Shown here: piece after piece, positions 13,201 to 26,251 of the stretch | Layout: the number at the start of each line of letters is the position of its first letter | Position numbering within the stretch: position 1 is the first letter of the stretch | Source: Histoplasma ohiense | Lineage: Eukaryota > Ascomycota > Eurotiomycetes > Onygenales > Ajellomycetaceae | Length of the DNA stretch: 64,000 bases | Reading direction: 5' to 3' | Assembly: GCA_017607445.1 (NCBI GenBank) | Contig: JAEVHH010000002.1 | Coordinates: 6,540,001 to 6,604,000 of the forward strand | The notes under the pieces: generated by a model | What the model saw: only the letters and a program-made list of their open reading frames with translations | Told to the model about the DNA's origin: nothing | Database searches by the model: none | Program-made: the position numbers and the translations under genes

Positions 13201-15570
13201 GGCGGATGCGCCACGATTTGACTTTTGAGACAATAGAGCGCGCCAAGTAGCCCCCTAGTTTTGAATGGTTGCAGGTCTTTTCTTCGAGAAGATTGCCTAA
13301 AGTAATTAGCGACTAGAGGAAAGTAGGGGGAAAAAGCCCCTTAGGCAGATGGATCCTCCGTATTGCGAACAGAGATGATTTTCATGCAGGTTCAAATTCT
13401 CAGATCGAACCAGCAGTTCGAAAATCGGCCACATTGGTCAGTCGGTCGATATTTGCCTGTAATGCTGAGGGCTTGAGCTGTCCTCTTGCAGCCCCCGGCT
13501 GCCTTGTGTGCCACCACCCTCCCAATCTTGATGCCACTAGTCGGTTGGGCTGAATGCTGGCCCCCTCGTTTTATGTCTCGTTTAGGGATCCGCACGTCTG
13601 CATTTCAAGACGTAGGCGGGCTTGAATGCCACGAGAGCGTGTGATTACTGTATTTCCACAACAATATAGCATAGGGGGTTGGGGTGTGCATCCACACCCC
13701 GCCCAGCCTGGCATCTTTTTCAGGGAAACCCAACGGGGTTTTATCTCTAGATTATGGCCCAGGCTTAGCGCACGGGATGGGCAGTGTATGAATCATCAGC
13801 ATGTTTTCAACCGCCCTGCGATTACCATGCTTGTAAGGCCTATAGGATTCATTGGCACAAAAGTTAAGTTGATCATAGAAGAGCATAAAAGAGAAGATTA
13901 CCCATCACAAGACCGCCGACCCACGGGCCACCGAGACGGGACTGGTTTGAAAAATCGTTCGCTGGCGCCATGTCTCCGGTGCAGGGTCCGCCAGCAGTCT
14001 TCCAGAAACTTTTGGGGGCTTTCTTTTCACCCTGGGGCCGTTTTGGCGCGCGGCCGTGGTCGACTTGCTGGTGCGTTGCTGTTGGCTCGCTGGCTGCGGT
14101 TCGCACCCGGGGAGCTCGCTGGCGATTTCGTTAAGGCTAGTCGAGTCGCCGCCGCCCGCCGCCCGCCGCCCTTTAAGAATAGTAGTGGTAGTTAGCATGT
14201 TGCTGGAGACGACACTTTTTCTCAACCAGCAACAAAACACCTTTTGACTTCTCGCCACCATCGCCCTACCTCCACGTCCCGTACCAACTGGCCAACAAAC
14301 TCCTTTGCCAACTTCATCTATTCCCTGCCCTGCAGCTGCTTCCCCTCACCTCCACATTCTCCTCGCCCTCCTGCAAGTCCAACGGTTGCAGCAGCCTTCC
14401 CGTCTTGCTTCGGCTTCCTTTTTGTCGCTGGTGAGTTGCTCAATCCCTGGCTTGACCATTTTAGCCCTTGTCATCGTGGGACTTGGAATGGATTGTTTCT
14501 CTGTTCCTCATTCCTGTGGTAGCCCGCCCTGAGTTGTTTTCGCGTTGATCTGTCTGTCGCTGTTGGGAATAAGCGGTCACAGTCTACGGCCTGCGATAGA
14601 TATTGAATGCCTGATGGTGGTGTGGCTATGTCCACTGTAACATCAATTGTCTGATTGTGCATTTGTGAAATCCGTTGCTAACCTTGTCGCCAATGGTTTT
14701 TAAAGGTGCGCCCAAGTGATCTGATTTCGCTGATTGTTGCCCTCTTAAACCTCTTGTATTATCTGCCTTCGAATCTCGACCGCCCTTTCGCCTTCCATCA
14801 GCGACATACCACACCACTACAAGAGGTTACCAAGTTGTGGATATCGGAAATTTTGTGATCTTTTCTTTTGTCAGAACGCCCAGTTTCTTTCTCTCGTGAA
14901 CGGGTTTCTCCGGATCGCTCCAACAGGGCCTCTGTCCTGCCTGCCCGGTGACACCTTTTGCATCCTTTCCCCCGCATATCTACCCACGGAGTTTTCTTTG
15001 GAGACACAAAACGGTCTTTGAAGACGCCCGGTTAGCCTGCTCAGCAACCCGTCTGTGCTGCTACTGCGTCGCGTGGTTCCTACCTCGGCTTGTAGCTGCC
15101 CGGAAAAAAAACTTGAGCCCAAGTACTATCTGCGGATATCCGTCCTCCCCAAGCGTGTGTGACCTGCGTTGAGCTACAGTTTGATTGCGACCCTTGCGCT
15201 GTCCCCGTATCTCTGCCATAGGGTTGTGACATTCTGAACGGAGCTGTTCTTCTGTGAATTTGTGTGGCCATTTGCGGGAGACTTCTTGCGCACGCTGCGA
15301 GCTACCGTTACCTTTCAGAAAACATTCTCCTGATCCTTAAGCCAAGCTTTACATCGACCTAGAAAGTACATGACGACTCGAGAGATATTTATATGAATCC
15401 AAGCGCCTTCCGTGCGTTACAAAAGTCTCCGACGCAAGCTTTCTGAGCAAGCTCGCGATTGATTGATATCCATTCACGTTACCAGCTTCGCGTTTGTCTC
15501 CCGAGAGATAGTTCTGAGATATCACTGTTAGATTGTTTCACGCGATCAAGGATTTAATACTTGATAGAAG

Positions 15571-15765
15571 GTGTGTTTTTATTGATTTTCCGCGCTGCTA
15601 TATAATTTTTATTACTGTTTATCCCATTCATGTCAGGCATACAATGTTTCTCCACCTAAGTTTACTATCTTAGGATTATCTGAACCCTTCTCCATTGTGT
15701 TTTCTTGGAAACGATCTGTTGCTCTCTGATTTGACTATGTACTAACTTAACATCTCCGTGCGCAG
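15571..15765 (+). other. Probable 5' UTR intron of the C2H2 regulator gene
   Basis: A GTGTGT donor at 15571, a perfect fungal branch-point TACTAAC at 15740-15746 and an acceptor CGCAG ending at 15765 define a 195-nt intron about 155 nt upstream of the ATG. It implies a transcript starting well upstream, with the pyrimidine-rich DNA around 14.2-15.5 kb as leader or promoter. Confidence 0.6.
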
Positions 15766-15920
15766 GAAGATAATCATTGAGGAAATAGATTCTCCAAAAC
15801 GAGAGATTTGTTCTAACAATCAGGAGGCTTTGCAAAACTATTGTCGACAGATAGCCTCTAGTCGTCGGGACTGCTTCAGTCTTTATTTTATTTTCAGTTG
15901 AATGGTCACTGGCGCTGGCT

Positions 15921-17428
<1,508 letters not shown>

Positions 17429-18239
17429 TCGCGACTATTGAGAAGTGCACCGATTGTTCTTCCTTCCACGCCACCGGTTTATTCCCATGCGATTAATTAT
17501 TTTACTTCGTGCCTTGCTCTCCCCGGAGTTTTTATAGATACTCTGCCGTGATCTCACGAACATGAAAACGGGTTATTGTTCGATAGTGCCTGTATGAATA
17601 CCATACCTTATTCCACCATACATACCTTTTTATTAATCACTACTAGTACCTCTGTTGCTTGCCATATCTGGGGGCCCATTATTTTCTTTTTTCCTCTTTC
17701 CCTCTCTAAATTTCGTCATAAGTTAATTTTCCACGCCAGGTTCTCCCACTCATCATCAATATTTTTTAATCTTTTTTTTTTTTTTAATATTTTCTTTCTT
17801 CTGTTGATAGAACATTTACAAAACTCTGCAGGCGCTGTGGGAATGGAACATTGCGAATGGTGTAAGCAGCAATCGGAGTACGGAAGGAGCTTTTCGGGTT
17901 TCCAGTTTACCTTTGGCTGTTTTTGGGATTTGATATAACTAGTGGTTGTATTGTATTCATTCGTTTCGTTCGAGTTGACACGGTTGCATGGACAAAACTA
18001 AGGCTATAAGGCTATTATTTAGTTATATATGTATCTCATTACCCCCATCTTTTTGATATATTAGTTTTTTTTTTTTTTTTTTTTTTTTTTTTGACCAAAA
18101 TAGATTTTCCTTGTTATATATTGTTTTATAGTAGTTGTTGCACTTGATTTTTTAGGTTGTGTTAGCTATCTGTTCGTATTTTTCTTCCTGAAGACTTTTT
18201 TCTGTTATAGTAGTCCCTACTTGAAGCTTCAAAGATAGT
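17429..18239. other. 3' flank of the C2H2 gene
   Basis: AT-rich 3' UTR and flank, including a T run of about 28 at 18065-18092 and several shorter T tracts. No gene seen. Confidence 0.6.
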
Positions 18240-19490
18240 TGCAGTATGAGCAAGAGTGATCAGCAGAATGATCACACACAGAAGACAGAATGCAAAATTG
18301 AAATGGCTCTTTGCCTCATACACAACTCACACAAGAAACAGATGTATACTCATCACAAGTATAAAAAAAAATGCCATGTTGCTGTTTGAACTATTCTGCA
18401 CACATATCTCCTTCCTACAAATAACCAGTTCGGAAGTCATACACCAACAAAGGGGACAATGACACTCATTTGATAGGCTGAAAGTGTGTGAAGACAGAGG
18501 AGCAATGCAAAAATTGATGTAGATAAACATGATGTGAGAATCTTTGTCTGTCATAATCTCAACAATACAGAGACTCTGTACAATTTCACCTATGAAAGTT
18601 CAAATGAAAATTGTAGAAAAAAAGACAAGGAGGGGTATAACATACACTCAGCACAATCAATATGAACAACAGCAGAATTCAGAGAATGCGTAAGATTACT
18701 AAAAGTTTCATACTTGCTTCAAGCAAGAGATGCAACAGATGAATAGCTGGTGAATTGAATTGTATTGTACAACACTTGTGTATGAAATTGTGTTTTGGCA
18801 GAGACAGTGGGAGCAGAAGAGAGGTGTGGAGGATAGAGAAGAGAGCCATGGAAGATGTGCAGGGCCTCTTGAAGAGTGGGTGAAAGGAAGGAATCAGTGT
18901 AGAAAGAGGGGGGAGAATTGGTGGGAGTGAGAGAGATGGAATTGATGGGAGCAGAGAGGGCAGTGGCAGAGGACAACACAGAGGCATCTGTTATATCATC
19001 ATCTTCACAAATGCTGTCACTGCAGCTCACATCCTCATCAACTGCTTTGCTTGCATTCTTATCATTATCTAAGGTATCAATGTTGTCATCATTGTGTTCT
19101 ACCCCCACAACATTGTCGGAGGCGACCTCCTCAGCACTCAGCAGACACTGACTGTCTCTGCATCAAATATATGTGATATGAGGCTCAGAGTTGCAGAGAA
19201 ACAGAATCATCTGTCTGTCTTCATGATAAATCATATAGCTATAGCTCATCTGTCTGCTGTTGTCAGTGAGCTGTTCTGATTCATCTGAAAAAACATACAG
19301 ATCTGTCAGAGATTAGTTTCTTCATCATTTTTTGAATGCTGCTGCAGTATTTCTCTTATTCATCTCTTCTGTGAGATCTGTCCCACATCTCTTTGAGTAG
19401 TGAGGGATGATGAGGATTGATCTGTATACTGTTGAAAGCAGAGCTTTCAACTGTTGAATCTTGATCTTTGAGTGCTGTTGAGAATAGTAT
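18240..19490. repeat. CpG-poor degraded repeat relic, family not recognised
   Basis: Composition changes abruptly: about 1.25 kb rich in TG, CA and TGA with only about four CpG dinucleotides, unlike either flank but like the internal parts of the retrotransposons at 43-62 kb. A minus-strand frame of 129 codons (19108-18719) is open, Ser/Thr/Asp-rich and without a domain I know. Other minus-strand pieces are interrupted by stops. No LTR, inverted terminus or target duplication is obvious. Best read as an RIP-mutated transposon fragment; identity unknown. Confidence 0.55.
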
Positions 19491-19705
19491 CGAAGTATAA
19501 GTACATGAAAAAATATATTAGTACTGGGTATCTAGAATATGATAATAAGCCACGATATTTCTTCGTTGATTTGCCATGCAGGGAAATGATATAAAATAGA
19601 CAGGATACGTCATGTAATCCAAAGCCCATGGAGAAACATAATAATTTATATCAAATATCAAACGAAAAGAGTCAAGTGGTATCCTGTGGTTGGATAATAA
19701 GTAAC

Positions 19706-20890
19706 TTACAAACGACACCCCCTCTGCACCGCCCAGAAATAATTGCCCAACTTCTCCGTTCTAGGGATCATTCTCCACCCCAACCCGGGAAGATACATGG
19801 CACCCACACACTTCCACCTCATTCCATCATCATCAATTCCGCCCATGCCAATCCCGCTCCCATCAATCTCCCTCAACCCTTCCCCAACCCACCTCTCCAC
19901 CTCGTCATCATCCACAAACTTCCCCCACTCATGCGTGCCCCTGGGAACTACACCAATCGGCCACGGCGCCTCCGCGATGACCTGATTAACAATATAAGAA
20001 GGTACGGTGCGCGCGATCGTTGAGCCGATTAGCCAGCCGCCCGGTTGCAGGAGTTGTAGGCATTGTTTTAAGAAAGAGCGTGGAGAGGACGTCTGTGGGT
20101 TGACGTGTTCGAGGACTTCGAATAGGGTAATCATGTCGAATTTTTGGTGCGGCTGGGATGGTGGTTTGGGTGGCGGTGATGAAGGCGAAGGCGAAGAGGA
20201 AGGCTGAGACGACGCTTGAGGTGGGGATGGAGGTTGAGAGGGAAATGGAGTTGGAAGGAGCGCTTCCAGCGTTGTGTTCTCGTATTTAAATCGACCTGAT
20301 TGGAGATGGGAGTAGACGAGGGGATCCGCGCGGGCGTGGGAGGTTGCGATTTTTATCATTACCGGAGATGGGTCGATGGCTAGGATTGAGGAGGCCAGGG
20401 TTGCGGGTGATAGGTTTGAAGCGGGGTCTGTATTTGTACTTTGGCTTGCGTCAGGTTGAGGTGGGATTGTGCGTGCGAGTGATTCAGCGAAAATGCCGCC
20501 GCCACAGCCTATGTCTAGGTATCGAAGGCCAGGGGAAGAGGCCCGGGTTGTGTTTGCATTTGCATTTGTGCTGGTGTTTGCATAACCCTCATCACAAGAA
20601 GAGGAGGGGGGGCAGGCTGAGCGTGGATTCGATTCGGAAAGGCAAGCCGCGATGAATTCATGGCGGAGTGGATTCATGAGGTGGAGGATGCGCGAAGGGC
20701 CCAGTGGGTCCCACCAACTGCTAGCGAGAGAGGAGAAGTGGGTGAGTTCATCTGAAGATATGGAGGAGGATGAGGAATGGTGTCGGACCCTGTCGACCTG
20801 CGTGGTCGTCGTACTCCTCAGGCCATGGCGGACAAGGAGGGTGACGTTCCGTGCAGTAGCCGCAGAAGTGCGGGACTGGCTGAGGATCAT
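19706..20890 (-). CDS. COQ3: Ubiquinone biosynthesis O-methyltransferase, mitochondrial (COQ3)
   Basis: Single exon, 394 aa, ATG at 20890, stop at 19706. COQ3 carries out both O-methylations of the ubiquinone head group with S-adenosylmethionine, on the matrix side of the inner mitochondrial membrane. The first 45 residues are Arg/Ser/Thr-rich with almost no acidic residues, a plausible mitochondrial presequence. The family signature SSWWDPLGPSRILHLMNPLR is at 57-76, SAM motif I LDIGCGGG at 125-132, post-motif AIDPSPVMI, and FDMITLFEVLEHV (motif II). The C-terminal part has QPGGWLIGSTIARTVPSYI. Two low-complexity insertions are unusual: an Asn/Thr/Ala/Ser segment before motif I (about 88-120) and a Pro/Ser-rich stretch (about 210-243) before motif II. 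This makes it longer than typical COQ3 (about 300-330 aa). Both insertions are in frame and lie at loop positions, so the enzyme is probably functional. Confidence 0.94.
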   Translation of the reverse strand: MILSQSRTSAATARNVTLLVRHGLRSTTTTQVDRVRHHSSSSSISSDELTHFSSLASSWWDPLGPSRILHLMNPLRHEFIAACLSESNPRSACPPSSSCDEGYANTSTNANANTTRASSPGLRYLDIGCGGGIFAESLARTIPPQPDASQSTNTDPASNLSPATLASSILAIDPSPVMIKIATSHARADPLVYSHLQSGRFKYENTTLEALLPTPFPSQPPSPPQASSQPSSSPSPSSPPPKPPSQPHQKFDMITLFEVLEHVNPQTSSPRSFLKQCLQLLQPGGWLIGSTIARTVPSYIVNQVIAEAPWPIGVVPRGTHEWGKFVDDDEVERWVGEGLREIDGSGIGMGGIDDDGMRWKCVGAMYLPGLGWRMIPRTEKLGNYFWAVQRGCRL

Positions 20891-22239
20891 TATTTGCGGC
20901 TCTGCAAAACAGTTTGCTATTCAACAGGAAATGGGAAGCGTCCCTGGGAACTCAATTAGCTTGAGATATCCACATGAGGAGGATGAATGGGGGAAGCTTA
21001 AAGAAGCTTCGCTGCGAATCCAGAGCGTGGGGTATACGAGCCATTGGTCCATAAAGGAGATCTAGAGGGGAGCGATATTGTATACCTTGAGAAGCGCAAT
21101 GCTGCCCTTGAATTTCCAAGAAAGTATAGAGCTTTGCCTTGTTCAATTGCTGGTCTCCATCGTTTCTCGTCCACTCCGAATTTGACGTCGATGTCGAGAT
21201 GCAAACATGACAAACTTCTTGCAACCATGACAATTGACAATTATGTAGCATCATTCCCAGACGTTGGAGATAGACAGAACAACCTTGGAATGCGACGGCA
21301 AACAAGGAGCTGTCAACAAACAACCCTTCTCAAGGCTGCTCTCTGATGTGCACTTGCAGGCCCGTGCTGCCAACACATAGATAACTAAATAGTGACCCCA
21401 ACCATTGACACTCCGCGCTCTCGCCGAATTCGATAACGTTGACCCTAGCAGCCTCCATTCCATGCAAACAACACCCGCCTCAATTGATGACTTGCGTTGT
21501 TGAAGTTTGGAACTTATTGATTGCGAAGATAGCTAGCTGGTGTAGGTTAGCATCTACCTGTGTAATATGTCGTGTATACTTTGTAGTATTGTTTATGTTG
21601 GCAGTTATCAGTTAACTACGAGATACCGTCGTTGTAGTGGGGCGGAAATTGTCCTGTTTCTTTCTTTCCCTTGCTTTCTTGGAGACCTTGGCTACGTGTT
21701 GTGCTGAATTGAAAAAAAAAATAAAATAAATAAAAAAATAAAATAAAATATTTTGGTTAGGAAGACGGGCTTGGGTAACATGAAATTCCAACTCACATGG
21801 CGATCAACAATCCATAATCAATGATCTTATGTGTATTTTTTATATTATTTTGTATGCGTTAGCTAGGCAACTAGATGAACCGATGTCTGACTAATTGCCT
21901 AAGATACTTAAGAGAGAGCATATTATCTAGATACATATATTGACTTCCAAAATAAACATTGAAATCAAACACCATTTTTTAAACCCATAATCCGGATCAT
22001 CAGTCCAGCAATTAGTTCTCCCTGACCTGTATTGAAACAGCTCTCGACAACAAATTTCCGCCATTTCGGAAGTCGATCCTCTAAAAAAAAGAAAGAAAAA
22101 ACCACAAGAAACAGTTTAACGTACCCATAAAAGGAGAAAATAAAAGCAGCAGCAAGCCAAAAATGTCTCCCATCAGGAAAAACCAACTCAAGTATATTTA
22201 GACAAGACATATATCACAATCACATCCCTTTCTGCATCC
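20891..22239. other. Intergenic region, no gene seen
   Basis: About 1.35 kb between the COQ3 start and the 3' end of the ENA ATPase gene; it must carry the COQ3 promoter. AT-rich with an AAATAA run at 21712-21750. No convincing coding frame. Confidence 0.6.
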
Positions 22240-25200
22240 TCATACTCTTTCCTCGACCCTCCGGGGCGCCGAGATGTGTACATTCGTGCTCCGCTTGCGG
22301 CCACCGTTAGCTTCCTTCCCAGCAACACTGGACATCTCACTCTCTCGACCAATGCTCCTCTCGCTTGCCTTGGTCAGCGTACGAGCAAAAGTGAAGAATC
22401 CCTGCCTGAGTCCCAGCTCGTGGCTTGGCCAGCGTCGTCGCAAGCCCAAGCTAGCTGCACCGCCATAGTCCTCTCCCTCAGCGAACCAGCCGGTCCTTCG
22501 TTTAACCATTTTCCACGCCTCCACCGCAAGCACGAATACGAATATTGATCCGAATGCCAGGCCCCATTCCCAGGTTATACCACTATGCTTGAAAACCTTT
22601 GTGTTGAGACCAGGGATGTAGACTGCGGGAAAAACTGAGACGAAGCCGATAACCACAGCCCAGAAGAGGAACTTGTTCTCCCATACGTCGCAGAGGAATG
22701 GGAAGGAAGAAAAACGTTCTCCAGTACGATCACGCCGCGGGTCTAGGTTGAACATGCTATTGCGAAGGTGTTTGAATTCCCAGGCGGAGATAAGAATGAG
22801 CCATGTGAGTTCGGCAAAGACAGTGGCACGGGCCCGAAACACAACATCGCAGGAATCGCTGGCAATACGGTTACAATCGTGTCCCAGGGAATCCACTCCA
22901 TTCCCTACACCGTATATTATGATGACGAAGGTGAGAAGCGTACAGGCTCCCATGATGACACCGTAGATTATCATGTCAGTAATGATCTGCCAAGTGAAGA
23001 CGCCCTTTTTAGTATCATGCGGTGGCCGATGCATTATAGTGGCACCGGCCTTCTCACGACCGAGACCAAAGGCAGGGAACGAAGACGTCAACATGTTAAT
23101 CCAAAGAATCTCCAACGGTGAGAGTGGAAAAACAGAAACCCCCGATCTATCCTGGAAACCAAGTCCGACGATAAGGAGTACAACTTCGCCTACATTGGAA
23201 GTGAGGAGATGGAGAATGAATTTCTGAATATTCTCAAACATGCGTCTACCTTCCTCAATTGCATTGACAATGCTAGCGAAATTATCATCCGTGAGCACAA
23301 TGTCAGCGGCAGATTTCGCCACATCTGATCCAGCCAAGCCCATAGCGATACCAACATCTGCAGCTTTGAGAGATGGAGCGTCGTTGACACCGTCTCCAGT
23401 CATGGCACAGTATCGGCGGCGACGATGGAGAGCAGCGATCATTCGAGTTTTTGTGTCCGGGGCGCAACGTGCAATTACCAAAGGAAGAGACGGCAAAGCA
23501 TCGATTTCTTCGTCAGTCATGCCGTCAAACTCTGCCGCTGTTTTCACTAACGATCGAGCCTCTTCTGCTGATAGCGTTCCGGCATTGCGCGGAAGGATAC
23601 CAACTTCCTTTGCAATAGCTGAAGCAGTTGATGGATGATCTCCAGTAAGCATGTGAACACGAATTCCCGCCATGGTACATTCTAGGACCGAAGTTAGTAA
23701 CTTTCTATTTTTAAGTGAGATAAAGACAAACACAGTTTAGCAAAACATACCTTTAACGGCGTCCTTAGTTTCCAATCGAGGGGGGTCATATAAACCAGCC
23801 AGGCCCAAAAGCGTCAAGTCTTTCTCGATTTCCTCTCGTGGAATTTGCTGCGAATGAGGGTCGAATTCAGTAGGGCCAGGCTTTTGCGCGATTGCAAGCA
23901 CACGTAAACCCTGTTCGGCAAGGAAGTTCATCTGCTCGAGGATATCCTGCTTGATTTTAGGCGTCATGGCCTCTTGATGATCCCCCACCCCAACGGTGAT
24001 GCAAAGGTCGATGATCCTTTCGACAGCACCTTTCGAGAAAACAACAGTTCCAGGGTCATCGGCACGGCGGTATATAACTGACATACGCTTCACACTACTA
24101 TCGAAGGGGTACTCGGCTAGTTGCTTCCAATCATGTTGTGTTTCAAGCGTCTTTTTCCCAAGACCAAATCGGAGAGAAAACACTTGGAGGGCAACCTCAG
24201 TAGGATCACCAATGGTTTGCCAGGTGTCAGATTCTGGATCGTGGCGAACGGTGGCTAAATTACACAGCGCCGCGGATGTAACGAACGCCTCAAGTTCGGG
24301 AATCATCTCAGGAAGCGCATTCTCCTCCGGATCGTCCTTTTCAGGGGGCGTTTCGTTTCGTTCCTCAATGCGACGTTGGTCGCGCTGCTCTTTTTCAGCG
24401 GGGATATCGAATTTCAGGCCAACGGTAGAACGGAGCACGTCTTGCTCGGCGCGTTTGCGCTCCCGCTCCTGCTCAGCTTCCTGTTTCGATGCTGGAGGCT
24501 GCCCCAAGGTGATCGTCCCCCGAGTGGGATTATTAGCATCATCGGAATTGTGGAGACTATATACACCAGCCCCGGGAATCCAGGCCTTGCGGGTAACCAT
24601 TTGACCTTGAGTAAGAGTTCCTGTTTTGTCAGAGCAGATGTTGGTGACGCCGCCCAGAGCCTCCAGTGCGCTCAGTTGCCGAACAACTACTTTCCGCCTT
24701 CTCATCTGGGTCATGCCAACAACCATGGTGATTGTGAGGACAGCGATAAGGGACTCGGGAATGATAGCGATGCCTAAAGAAAAGGTCGAAGATGAAATGT
24801 CAGTAAACCATTCTGCAGTCAAAACGCGCAACCTGGATTTCAGCACATACCAGTGGAAATTGCGTAGATAGCCACCTCATTTGTAACATTGAAACGATTA
24901 ACACCAAAGACGATAATAGCAAGCAAGAGAGCACATCCGAATAGTACGTAGGCCAATTTGCTGAGTTTGATCTGCAACGGTGTTCCCTCCGTGAGGCCCA
25001 GGAATTTGCCAATTCTGTCCCAGACGCGAAGAGCTCCACCCTTGAATGGCTGGAAATTTCCATACTTCTTTCGAGACATAGAGCGACCAGCTTTGCGCTG
25101 TTTCCCTTGCATAGATTGAGCGATCTTTCCGATTTCGGTGTACATGCCAGTGAAAACGATGATGCCTCGACCACGGCCTTTGGTAACTGTTGAGGACGAG

Positions 25201-26251
25201 TAAGCCATGTTTAGGCGGTCTCCCACACCAGTCTCCAGCTCAGTTCCGATAGCACTAAAATCGATGTCCTTAGCTACTGGAACAGCTTCACCTGTCAGGA
25301 TCTTCTCATCGCACTCAAGATTCATGGCCTCGATCAGTCGAATATCGGCTGGAACAGTATCTCCCATTTTGATCTGAACAATATCGCCTGGTACCACTTC
25401 GCCAGATGGGACGGTTATCTCATGGCCGTTTCTAATCACGTTGGCAGATGGCGAGGAGAGGGAGCGGAGAGCGTCCATCTTCTTCTCTGCCTTGAATTCT
25501 TGATAGAAGCCAATCAAGACATTCAGCACGATAACAGCCGTAATCACCCCTCCTTCAATATAATCAGAGACACCGTATGAAAGGGCCATGGCTAAAACGA
25601 GGACCTGGTCCAAAAACATACAATTACTATATAGTTCCAAGAATGGTGGTATATATGTTGTGTTTCCAAAAGAGAAGGGGAAAAAAAAAAAAAAAAGAAA
25701 AAAGAAAAGGGAGAGATAAGGCAGGGAAATTGGCTCGGCATTAGAAAGGGTTAAGGATATTGTAGATAACTTAAAAGAGCCAGCCATTTACTCTCCAGTC
25801 GATTGGCGAACTACGTTCTCTGTGGCCCTCCACACGCCGATCTAAAAGTTCATGGCAAAGATACCACACAACCATCAGATGGCGGAGAGGAAACTTATAC
25901 GAAACGAGTTGAAACGCAGCTGCCGTGAAAACAACGATAGGACAGAGATGGATAAGCCTTGGTGGGGTAGTGCGGGAATATGACAGAGCGAAGTTTCAGG
26001 GACAGGTAGTAATGAAAGAGACGTACCAGGATCATCGCATTTGATATTTGTTTCCCCAATAGAGAATACCACCTTGGGCCCCCATCCCCGTGCAAGCGGT
26101 TGGGTCCATACTCTTCCTGGCGTTTCACGACGTCGACATCGGGTAAGCCAGTTTCCGTGTTTGTTTTAAGGATCTGGCCCACTTCATCGACCGACAATAG
26201 AAAGGGGTGCTTCTCGTACCCCTGTTTGCCATTGTCCTTGTCGTCTCCCAT
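22240..26251 (-). CDS. ENA: P-type Na+ (K+) exporting ATPase, ENA type (P2D)
   Basis: Four exons on the minus strand: 26251-26027, 25604-24851, 24773-23751, 23681-22240 (1147 aa). All introns are GT-AG with matching phases. Start is the ATG at 26251 (MGDDKDN). ENA pumps export Na+ or K+ across the plasma membrane in alkaline or salty conditions. Seen: cation-ATPase N-domain (HPFLLSVDEVGQIL), TGEAVPV actuator motif, transmembrane pair with PESL (M4), phosphorylation site ICSDKTGT near residue 375, a KGAVERI nucleotide-binding motif, MLTGDHPSTA near 680 and GDGVNDAPSLKAADVGIAM near 765. Six C-terminal membrane segments follow. The Glu/Arg-rich insert after DKTGT and the ENA-style NAMIL and GLYDPPR segments separate it from SERCA or PMA pumps. 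Intron 1 (422 nt) is far longer than the other two (77 and 69 nt) and contains an 18-base A/T run. The last 75 residues are a basic cytosolic tail. Confidence 0.93.

Larger units (their letters stand above)
8058..14200. other. Long gene-poor stretch
   Basis: About 6 kb with no coding region I can support. Open frames are short or mutually overlapping and lack domains, consistent codon use or splice support. It contains a TTTA-type repeat and a TGGAAGGGT minisatellite (separate entries). The right-hand part grades into the long leader of the C2H2 regulator gene. Confidence 0.5.

Noticed and set aside
13626..14195. 189-codon plus-strand frame with an ATG
   Set aside because: Irregular composition, overlapping frames on the other strand, no domain, and it ends in a GC-rich CCGCCC run just before the C2H2 gene leader.
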